Assembly (NCBI GenBank): GCA_012845835.1
Contig: JABAKD010000006.1
Span: forward strand, 7,362,637 to 7,426,636
DNA: 64,000 nt
Reading direction: 5' to 3'
DNA from: Undaria pinnatifida
Taxonomy: Eukaryota; Sar; Phaeophyceae; Laminariales; Alariaceae
This document shows positions 58,701-64,000 of this stretch, one piece after another. Each line of letters begins with the position of its first letter. Within the stretch, counting starts at the first letter, position 1. The translations under genes were made by a program, and so were the position numbers. A model generated the notes under the pieces. The model made no database searches, was not told the origin of the DNA, and was given only the letters and a program-made list of their open reading frames with translations.

Positions 58701-60129
58701 ATGACATGTACGCATTGCCGCGCATGAATGGCGGCCACGGGTGGTGACTACCGCCGCACTCTCGCCACCGAAATATGTGTTTTCCGCAACTTGTACGGCC
58801 GCGGTTATAGGTGTCCTTGTCACCAAAAAGTTTTTTTTCGGTGTTTTTTTTCGCTTTGTTCCTGTGGCTTTTGCGGCCTAGGCTGGTATATGGGCGCTCC
58901 CGTCCCAAAACCTTGTTTTCGGCGACTTTGTTTTTTTGTTGGTCCGTGGCAGGGCGATACTAGGGTAGGGGGCGCGGAGACGACGATGTGCGGGCGATGT
59001 CAGATCGAGCGACCTGCGGAGGCGGTACACTGCACCCGCTGCGGCGTCTGCGTAGACAAGTTGGACCACCATTGCCCTTTTATGGGGCAGTGTGTCGGCA
59101 GGTGAACGAGAGTTGATCGTGTGTGTTTTTTGTATGCAGCAGGGTTCCCCCATATGTATCGCGGCCTGAGTAAGGCGGTATCCATATAAGGCGGTCAAAA
59201 TCGCTTGTCGCCACTGGGGCATCTCACTCATGGCCCGGAATGAATAAGGCGGCTTCCCACGTGAAGGCGGTCTTGAGCGCTTTGGCACACCACCGCCTTG
59301 GGGGGACCCCTACTGTACGTATTACATGGGGCCAACATTGCCTCTTTACGGGTCAGTGTGTCGGCAGGCGAACGAGACATATGCGTGTTTTTTGCTTAGT
59401 TCGCGAAGTATGTCCGTGGCGTACTGTTAAGTACAGATTGCCAATGGATGGCGTTGACCTTCTTTTCCCTAGGTCTTCACATACAAATGCCTTTGGAGCC
59501 CCCAAACCCTTCCCTACACCAATTCCGAGTAAAATGTCCCAAAAAACGAGGGTTTCCAGATGTAGAGGGTGTAAGGTTGGAAATAGGCATGGCATTTGTT
59601 TTATATACGAGAAGTTAAATGCAGTCATTTTTGCGTGTCTCGATGCGCGTAGCACGGTCTTTTAGCTAAGACAGTTTGGCTGTTGCTAGGAATCGCACAG
59701 CAGGATGTTTGAAACTGTCGTCAAATGTATGTGCGTTTGTTGAAAAGCTCGAAGTGAGTACGAATACTCCTGTAAATTGGCCTGAACAGTAAAATTGTTG
59801 ACCCGAAAGCATCTAGCTATACCTGTTTTTTTTTCGCTAGAGTACCATGCACATCATATCATATTCCTAAAGCAGTGGTGTTTGGTCGCGGGCAGCCAGT
59901 ACTTTGCCGTCTAGATTGTTGAATGCCTGCAGGGGCTGATGAATTGAACCTGCGACCCCCTTGAATGCCCCCAGGGACTGGTGAATTCAACCCCCCCCCC
60001 CCCCCCCCCAACGTTCCGCGCTTAATCTCCAGGAAAACTCTGGTGCAGTTCTACGCGTTCATCGTGGCCATCTGGTGTCTAGTCTTCTACGTTTTGGCCG
60101 CTGTTGGCTACCTGGTCGTTGCGGTCGTT
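49435..60129 (+). CDS. DHHC-type protein S-acyltransferase (palmitoyltransferase), spliced, partial
   Basis: These integral membrane enzymes transfer palmitate from acyl-CoA to cysteines of target proteins. Exons: 49435-49719, 53105-53287, 57540-57737, 58953-59101, 60033-60129, all phase-compatible. Visible: GPDW start, two hydrophobic segments, TDPG before the cytosolic loop, low-complexity linkers, then C-G-R-C, RPAEAVHCTRCGVC and DHHCPFMGQCVGR, then a third hydrophobic segment. The Zn/catalytic pattern is complete, but the usual Trp after DHHCP is Phe and the N-x-C-V-G asparagine position is Gly-Gln. The fourth membrane segment and TTxE motif are not found; either an exon lies further right, or the reading continues to TAG at 60142 and gives a truncated protein. 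The start is unresolved. Confidence 0.85.
50136..50420 (+). repeat. GATC-rich dispersed repeat, copy 4
   Basis: GATCATCGATCCCCACTTGA, GGAAGATCTGTACTGC, CTCATGTTGCTGGGTGGGAG, GGTTGGATCTGTAG. It continues as GATCTAGATCATGATCTG-like cores to 50485. Confidence 0.75.
50605..50935 (+). repeat. GATC-rich dispersed repeat, copy 5
   Basis: GATAGATCACCGATCCCTAC, GGGAAGATCTGTATGATC (twice, ~80 bp apart), CATATGTTTTGTGGGTTGGA and GATGATCTATATGATCTAGA. Confidence 0.7.
51181..51469. mobile_element. MITE family 1 copy
   Basis: GGAGGCGTGCTATGATGGAGG at the left and TTTACCTCCTATAGCTCGCGC at the right. Interior AAACCCAAATTCGTCGGAAT and GAGCTCCTTAAGTAAGTGA. Confidence 0.7.
51495..51620 (-). repeat. dispersed repeat R1, short inverted piece
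   Basis: GTGAAAATACGTGGAAGTGTG, GTGAGCTTGAGCTTTATTTT and CCATCCGCCGGATAAAA are the reverse complement of the R1 head. Confidence 0.75.
51825..52272. mobile_element. MITE family 1 copy
   Basis: GACGCGTGCTACAATGGAGG at the left and CACTTCCACCTTAACATGTGTC at the right. Interior GGGGCTCCTTAACG, CCCAAATCGTCGAAATGACG, CCTAGGCCGTGGG. It carries the CTGGAAACCCGTTTTTGGGG block seen nested at 62592. Confidence 0.7.
52075..52471 (+). repeat. 198-bp tandem duplication of the MITE right half
   Basis: CTGGAAACCCGTTTTTGGGG at 52104 and 52302; CAAGTGAAGAACCCTG(G/A)AGGG and ACTTCCACCTTA(A/G)CATGTGT follow in both units. Confidence 0.9.
52640..52725. repeat. (TTG)n microsatellite
   Basis: TTGTTTGTTGTTTGTTG and a TTG run. 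Confidence 0.9.
52757..52955 (+). repeat. two-copy ~105-bp tandem repeat before the DHHC linker exon
   Basis: Poly-C, then CTGGTTTTGCC(T/C)AAAT(T/C)GGCC, AAAAAAGCATCCAGGTGGGG and TTTATCTTGCGTGTT twice. A third, worn form is at 51752 (CCCCCTGGTTTTGGAAAAAA). Confidence 0.85.
53105..53287 (+). CDS. DHHC gene linker exon
   Basis: 61 codons, phase 0/0, acceptor TTCCTACAG, donor GTGTGG. It encodes APTGAGTPVSQAPGAASAQD and then Lys/Glu/Val-rich sequence ending WKMEDIEAQQ. It is low-complexity cytosolic loop sequence between membrane segment 2 and the cysteine-rich domain. Support comes from GC content, splice sites and phase, not homology. Confidence 0.6.
53300..54406. other. DHHC gene intron, no gene seen
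   Basis: Unique sequence with T-runs at 53790-53815. No repeats recognised. Confidence 0.4.
54407..55827. mobile_element. fold-back element 2, ~550-600-bp inverted arms
   Basis: Left arm 54407-55018 and right arm 55276-55827 are near-perfect reverse complements (GAGCAATGGCCGAAATCGGG at the left tip; its complement at the right tip). The left arm has an extra 51-bp copy of CGCATACAAGCCACCCGATT...CACCAGCCCA. The loop is ~257 bp. The 229-codon ORF of the left arm and the 114-codon ORF of the right arm are the same arm read from both sides. They encode no known domain, so they are not annotated as genes. Confidence 0.92.
55828..56110. mobile_element. MITE family 1, right part displaced by the fold-back element
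   Basis: CAGAATGACAGGGCTCCTTC, CCCAAAATCGTCGGAATTTC, GGGCCATGAGATAG and CACCTCTACCGTAGCGTGCGTC. The left TIR is likely CCAGTAGAGGTATAATCAT at 54388, on the other side of the fold-back element. Confidence 0.7.
56385..56525. repeat. (ACC)n triplet tract
   Basis: ACCACCACTACCATTACCACC-type sequence. His/Thr ORFs are artefacts. Confidence 0.85.
56615..56750. repeat. 21-bp tandem repeat, six to seven copies
   Basis: CAAATGCGGTGTAACCTGAGC and variants. The period of seven codons makes an open minus-strand frame of QVTPHLA repeats, but nothing else suggests coding. Confidence 0.8.
56880..57280. other. DHHC gene intron, no gene seen
   Basis: Unique sequence. Confidence 0.35.
57283..57500. repeat. 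(ACC)n tract upstream of a DHHC gene exon
   Basis: CCACCACCACCACAGCC-type repeats followed by a C10 run, close to the acceptor at 57539. They may act as a long pyrimidine/C-rich tract. Confidence 0.8.
57540..57737 (+). CDS. DHHC gene second linker exon
   Basis: 66 codons, phase 0/0, acceptor CGCGCAG, donor GTGCAA. It encodes MLDILTDEYRKSGKADPAAP and continues to PPIEPVQWVPPEPPASTRQ. The sequence is less repetitive than its surroundings and has normal amino-acid variety. The long ORF upstream of it is triplet-repeat noise. Confidence 0.6.
58110..58210 (+). repeat. copy of the intron segment following the 57540 exon (exon-flank echo)
   Basis: ACGGTTGCGGGAGGGGGGAG, GAGAGACCTACCGCCCCGGC and TTTTGCACCACCTGCGTCGT parallel 57770-57875 (ACGGTTGAGGAAGGGGGG, GAGAGACCAGCCATCCCCGC, TTTTGAACCGCTTGTCGT). 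Confidence 0.7.
58364..58568. mobile_element. GGGTCGG inverted-repeat element
   Basis: CAGGGGTTTTCACGGGTCGG at the left and GGGTCATGACCCGTGAAGCCCTG at the right form TIRs. The interior is CCCGACCC-rich. Confidence 0.75.
58953..59101 (+). CDS. DHHC gene catalytic exon
   Basis: 149 nt, phase 0 after GTCCGTGGCAG, ending two bases into an Arg codon; donor GTGAAC. It encodes MCGRCQIERPAEAVHCTRCG and VCVDKLDHHCPFMGQCVG. This is the whole cysteine-rich domain with the DHHC catalytic cysteine. Zn-ligand spacing C-x2-C-x9-H-C-x2-C matches the family. Confidence 0.95.
59137..59315 (+). mobile_element. MITE family 2 copy, 35 bp after the DHHC donor
   Basis: CAGCAGGGTTCCCCC at the left, CCATATAAGGCGGTCAAAAT inside, and CCGCCTTGGGGGGACCCCTACTG at the right. 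Confidence 0.85.
59318..59400 (+). pseudogene. decayed copy of the DHHC catalytic exon end (exon echo)
   Basis: GGGCCAACATTGCCTCTTTA and GGGTCAGTGTGTCGGCAGGC match GGACCACCATTGCCCTTTTA and GGGGCAGTGTGTCGGCAGGT. The motif codons would read GQHC instead of DHHC, and the donor GT is changed to GC. Downstream intron sequence (GAACGAGA...TGTTTTTTG) is copied too. Confidence 0.85.
59455..59580 (-). repeat. inverted copy of the CTGGAAACCCG block
   Basis: The reverse complement reads CTGGAAACCCTCG, GGACATTTTACTCGGAATTG and AGGGAAGGGTTTGGGGGCTC, as in the nested element at 62592 and in 52104-52190. Confidence 0.65.
60033..60129 (+). CDS. DHHC gene exon with membrane segment 3
   Basis: The first base completes the Arg codon of CVGR, then KTLVQFYAFIVAIWC and a hydrophobic run to VVAVV. 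The order CVG-x-x-x-x-x-FY-F is as in the family. It ends at the donor GTGAGC (60130). Without splicing, translation stops at TAG 60142-60144. The acceptor CTCCAG follows an 18-base C run at 59991-60009. Confidence 0.88.
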
Positions 60130-60144
60130 GTGAGCGGCGTTTAG

Positions 60145-60585
60145 CCCCCCCCCCCCCCCGCCGTGGCCTGGCCAACGACCTGGCTGGCCCCACCTCATTA
60201 TATGGGGGTATTAGTCTGCTGCGGAGGGATGGCAGTGCCTGTTTGTTTCCCATGTCTGGACCTTGTGCTGTGTGTGTCTGCGTGCGTGTGCTGTATTTTT
60301 TGTGCTCCGTGCATTTTCGCGTCTTGAAGCGCAAACGTAAGTAAATTTGTTGCACGGGATTGGACGGTATCCCGTGTTCCCCTGCTTTCTAGCTACTTTT
60401 CTTTTCAGGAAAATAGTTTTGATACAAACGTTTCATGTGATATTTCGGTAGATGAGCCGTTAGCCCGCTTTCATTCAACACAAAGAGCGTACCCACTACT
60501 AGAGTACGGGTGCGTTGTTTTGATTTTTTCGAGCGTTGTCGCGTTTGGCAACCATCATAAACAGCGTATAATAGTATGCACGAGA
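60145..60585. other. downstream of the last recognised DHHC exon, no gene seen
   Basis: A C14 run sits directly after the in-frame TAG. No candidate for membrane segment 4 was found. Confidence 0.35.
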
Positions 60586-60589
60586 GGCG

Positions 60590-60795
60590 TTGATGAGTAT
60601 GTTTCGATATGGCTACGGTGGTGGTTCCACTATTGTGCCGGTTGAGCAGCGCCGGTTGTCTGCTATAGCGCGTGAGAAAATCGCGTGACACGGATGGGAA
60701 CAAGTAGTGGAAGTGTGCGGAATAGTGCCGGTGGTCGCTGTAGTGCCGGCATTTCCGGCTGAAACATACAGGCACTATAGAGGGATCACTACTCT
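60590..60795. mobile_element. MITE family 5 copy
   Basis: ATTGTGCCGGTTGAGCAGCG at the left side, AATAGTGCCGGTGGTCGCTG inside, and CAGGCACTATAGAGGGATCA followed by CTACT at the right, like 43130-43155. Confidence 0.6.
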
Positions 60796-60799
60796 TCTG

Positions 60800-62405
60800 A
60801 CGAAGGGAGGGGGGAGGGGGGAAAGGGCGTATTCTGGTATGGTATTCTGCAATGGTTGATGCGGTCGATGCGCGTACTGGTGGCTATGACGGGAGGAGTG
60901 TATTCGGAAGCTTGAGAATGGTATTTCCCGATCGATCGATCGATGGCCCATTTTTGCTTTGCTTTAGAGCTTACAGACAATAGCTATGCTTCTGAGTTGT
61001 GATATAGAGACGAGCCCCGTGGAGGAGGCAAAAACTTTGAAATCTTCTTTTTCGTTTAAATTTTCCTAAATGCTGTCGGCATGTTGTGGAGGTATCATTT
61101 TACATACGATAGGTACCAAACGAAAACTCCGAAAGTAACCATTACATAATTGATTTGCCCACACAGCCATATGCCGGCAGTACCTATAGTATATACTTTG
61201 CGTTGCATGTACGCTCATTTGGATCGGCTGTCTCGCGCGTTTTGCGGCACGCCCAGTCAACATCTGGACACGAGACGAAACCGCAAGGGTGGCTGGCATG
61301 CCGCAGTGTTGAAACAAGCCAACTTTACGGTTTACTTTTATGGGATGTGGGAGTTCACCGATACCACAACTATTGCTACTGCATTAGTACTATTCCTATT
61401 TTTCCAGTTGTGAACTGTGCCTCGCGTGACGGTAACGAGGAAGCTGAAGCTACCCTCGCCGCCGCCACCAGACTGCGAACTAGGAGTGAGTTTCACTCCA
61501 GCCGGGGCAAGGACGGTTAGGAACGCCGGAGGGGGAGCGGTTTAGGGAGCGCCGCCAAGGCGCCCGTCATGTTGGGGTGGAGCAATCGCCAAGGGTTTCC
61601 TCGACGGGATAGGGGGGTGGGGACGGATGCTAACCAAGGGGACACGGGAAGGGGTGCATTTGGTCTGGCCAGGAGAGGGACTTTAGTCGTCAGGGAACAT
61701 CCTGGATACATCCCCGGTTTCAGAAATCGATGGATATGTACAATTATTTCTCTCATGGGCATGTGGGTGCTGCAGCGATGGTGGCCCTGAGCTGAGTAGT
61801 CGTCCACGTACCTTTTTTAGGCCATAGGCCGTAGGACGACACATAGTTAACGCCTGCCTGGATGCCTAGGCGGCCAGCAACAGTAGGAGTGTCCACGAGA
61901 GTGGCTGCGAGACATCATGGAGGGAGACAGCCAAGAGGGCGGGGAGGGGGGGAGCGTCGCGTCTGCGCCCAGCGCACGTGGACTATTGGTGCAACAACTT
62001 CCAGCAGAGCTGGTGACTCGAGCGTTGTAGGACCTTGCCGTTGTGGCGAGCAAAACGTACCCTCAATCTCGGCGGTGGGCAGGATTGCTTCCCCCCATGA
62101 CGGTGTCGACGGATGTCCGCGCCCGACGGACATTGGTCGACCGCACAGCAGTACTGTACGGCAACCACAGAGGAGCCGAGAGACCGCGTCACAGCCCACA
62201 GTTTCCTGGACGGACCTACAGTACCGGTATTATACTGCAGGCCGGAGTTGACTCTCTCGTGCGTATATTGATACGCGACACGTACCCGGGAGTGTTATGA
62301 GCTATAGCTGCATTTTTCCCATGGGCGGGAAGATATTAAAAGTTTTTCGCCACGGTTGCGGTTGCGGTACAGGATCGCTGGTGCGATTCCAGTGCCAGGA
62401 GGCCA
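60800..62405. other. no confident gene
   Basis: Two GC-rich stretches (61420-61790 and 61860-62230) contain ORFs on both strands, but I recognise no domain and found no exon that continues the DHHC gene. They could hold the missing 3' exons or another gene. Confidence 0.3.
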
Positions 62406-62409
62406 ACAG

Positions 62410-62739
62410 GCACGTGCTACGGTAGATGTGCCCCATATTTTTTTTAGGAATCCTCACTTGAGCTCTAGTAGTCACCAGAAAGCCGATTTCGGAGAAAAAG
62501 AAAGGTTTTACCTGATGAGCAATCTCACTGCCAAGGTATGCAACCAAACATTTTTGCAAACAAGAATGAAATTCCGACGATTTTGGGTTAACCCCTTTAC
62601 AACTGGAAACCCGATTTTGGGGACAAAATTACTTGGATTTAGTATAGGGAGGGGTTCGGGGGCTCTAAAGGGGTTAAGGAGCCCCATCGGTCAGAAACCG
62701 TTTCAGCCAAAATGTGCTACCTCTGTCGTAGCACGCGTC
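62410..62739. mobile_element. MITE family 1 copy with a nested TTAA element
   Basis: CACGTGCTACGGTAGATGTG at the left and CTACCTCTGTCGTAGCACGC at the right. Interior TCACTTGAGCTCTAGTAGTC, AAAGCCGATTTCGGAGAAA and GACGATTTTGGGTTAA. Confidence 0.85.
62588..62677. mobile_element. 82-bp inverted-repeat element flanked by TTAA
   Basis: TTAA, CCCCTTTACAACTGGAAACC ... GGGGGCTCTAAAGGGG, TTAA. Termini CCCCTTTA / TAAAGGGG are inverted, and removing one TTAA plus the insert restores the usual MITE family 1 interior (TTTTGGGTTAAGGAGCC). TTAA duplication is typical of piggyBac-type transposition. Confidence 0.75.
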
Positions 62740-62744
62740 AAAAT

Positions 62745-63370
62745 AGGCAACGTTCGACGTGGAACCGATGACCGGTCATGCTGGACGGAGGTAGTGAAAC
62801 TAAAGCCCAGCCCACAGTTTCTGCACCAAAACTAGTAACCTACAGACAGAAAATACGGCTGTCTCAAGCAAGCGCTGTTAATACCTACGGCTGACATCAT
62901 CCGACCGTCCAACCAAAATAATCAAGCAGTGCACTGAGGAACAGTACACCAACGTTGGCGCTGTGAAAATACACTCGGTAGTTGTACTGCTGTCGGCAGC
63001 GCGAGGGTGAGGGCGCGCGGGGGCTCTCTCGACATGGGTTCAGTCGACGGCCCTTGGTGCAATCCCCGTGCAGGGAGGACTTCATTCAGCAGCAGACGGC
63101 GATCGGGTCGAGCTGTAAAAGCCGGTATGATTCGATCCCCATAGCTCCATACGATATAGGGTTGAGACGAGGTCAGCATGTTTTGTGCGATACACCGTCC
63201 TCGACGGAAACTGCATATGATCGTTTGGATTAATACCTTAACGGTCCTTACATATACGTCCAAAGTGGTACCTAGTATATCGCAAGATCCATATCAATGT
63301 ACAAAACATCCCCGAGGATGTGCCCAGAATGTCCCCTGACGACCACTGGGCGCCACAAGCCTGACTGGCC
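62745..63370. other. no gene seen
   Basis: Unique sequence with no recognised structure. Confidence 0.3.
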
Positions 63371-63378
63371 TTCTTGAA

Positions 63379-63717
63379 ATGCGTCAGGGAGTGCTCAGGC
63401 TCGTCGAGCGAGCGGCGTGGCGCATGTTAACCGATCACCTGGCTCTGGCCTCGGGCTGGGGGCACTTAAGAGTCTGGCCTGATAGAGATGGAACCAACGA
63501 TGCCAATGGACTAGCGGTCCCCTCGCTGGCGATGTTGGGACCGTGGATGGTCATCCCGACGAACGGTAGACCACGCAGAAGGAAGCTCGAAGCACTCGGC
63601 GTGAACGGTCAGACGCCTGCCACGATAATAGCAGTAGCACTTGAACACCAAATTATTTCTGGCAGACCGGGTTCCTCAAACCAAGCTATTCCCCAGTGTC
63701 TTCTTTGGACTGTCTAA
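63379..63717 (+). other. unassigned GC-rich ORF (112 codons)
   Basis: It begins MRQGVLRLVERAAWRML and continues with mixed, protein-like composition (WPDRDGTNDANGLAVPSL). I recognise no domain. It might be an exon or a worn transposon piece. The 3' AT-rich boundary at ~63715 is sharp. Confidence 0.2.
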
Positions 63718-63918
63718 TTTGTTTTTTATAATATTTTTGTTCATTTTCTTAACCTAGAATATAGGCAATGGGATTGTTATTACCTGGTACTAACAATTTG
63801 CTAAAAGTCATGTTTGCGTGTGATAAACGGTGGTTTATCGAGCGAGGAGCCACAGAAAAAACAGGCGCAATCCCTATCGCACTTTTCGTAGCATGCATCA
63901 CCGGTCATATCGTTTTCG

Positions 63919-64000
63919 ACAGGCCTTTGCACGGGTCGGATCACTTCTCGCGGGTCGAATCGGGTTAGGGTGGTCGGCCCGATTTGATCCGTGAGATTCC
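63919..64000. mobile_element. GGGTCGG element, left part, cut by the window end
   Basis: CAGGCCTTTGCACGGGTCGG, ATCACTTCTCGCGGGTCGAA and CGGGTTAGGGTGG parallel the left part of 58364-58568. Confidence 0.65.

Noticed and set aside
61862-62251. ORFs in the GC-rich stretch as DHHC 3' exons
   Set aside because: No hydrophobic segment or TTxE-like motif was found in any frame with suitable splice phase.

Overview
This is nuclear DNA of a eukaryote with large, repeat-filled introns. No bacterial operons, organelle genes or virus are visible. Two spliced genes, both on the + strand, are supported by protein motifs and by consistent splice phase. Their exons are short GC-rich islands in introns of 0.6-4.6 kb, made mostly of simple repeats, decayed tandem repeats and small inverted-repeat transposons. 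This style suggests an intron-rich protist or alga, possibly a stramenopile such as a brown alga. That assignment is inference, because no diagnostic marker is present.

Gene 1 (915-20867) is the C-terminal part of a RecQ-family DNA helicase, most like the RECQL5/RecQ5 group. Eleven exons join without a frame conflict into 1009 codons plus a stop. They carry helicase motifs IV, V and VI, the Cys4 zinc-binding subdomain, an acidic linker, and a very long Pro/Ser/Ala-rich tail encoded mainly by one 1.84-kb exon. The ATPase motifs (0-III) must lie left of the window.

Region 20.9-47.7 kb holds no confident gene. It contains MITE copies, a 118-bp tandem array split by a broken Ty1/copia element (gag zinc knuckle and aspartic protease only), a ~100-bp hairpin satellite, G-rich and ATCGAT-rich arrays, a duplicated unit with a tRNA-like T arm, dispersed repeats and a large fold-back element. 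One minus-strand ORF with codon-length repeats is unassigned.

Gene 2 (49435-60129, possibly starting at 47755 and continuing right) encodes a DHHC protein S-acyltransferase: two membrane segments with a DPG motif, two linker exons, the DHHC cysteine-rich domain and a third membrane segment. Its introns hold a 1.4-kb fold-back element, MITEs and triplet repeats. From 60.1 kb to the end there are more MITEs and one unassigned ORF.

The most unusual pattern is that several exons of both genes have decayed partial copies (exon echoes) in the neighbouring intron, including a helicase exon in three tandem copies, a zinc exon whose copy lost cysteines, and a DHHC exon whose copy has lost the motif and the GT donor. 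A second pattern is that three otherwise different MITE families share the terminal palindrome CTACGGTAG / CTACCGTAG.
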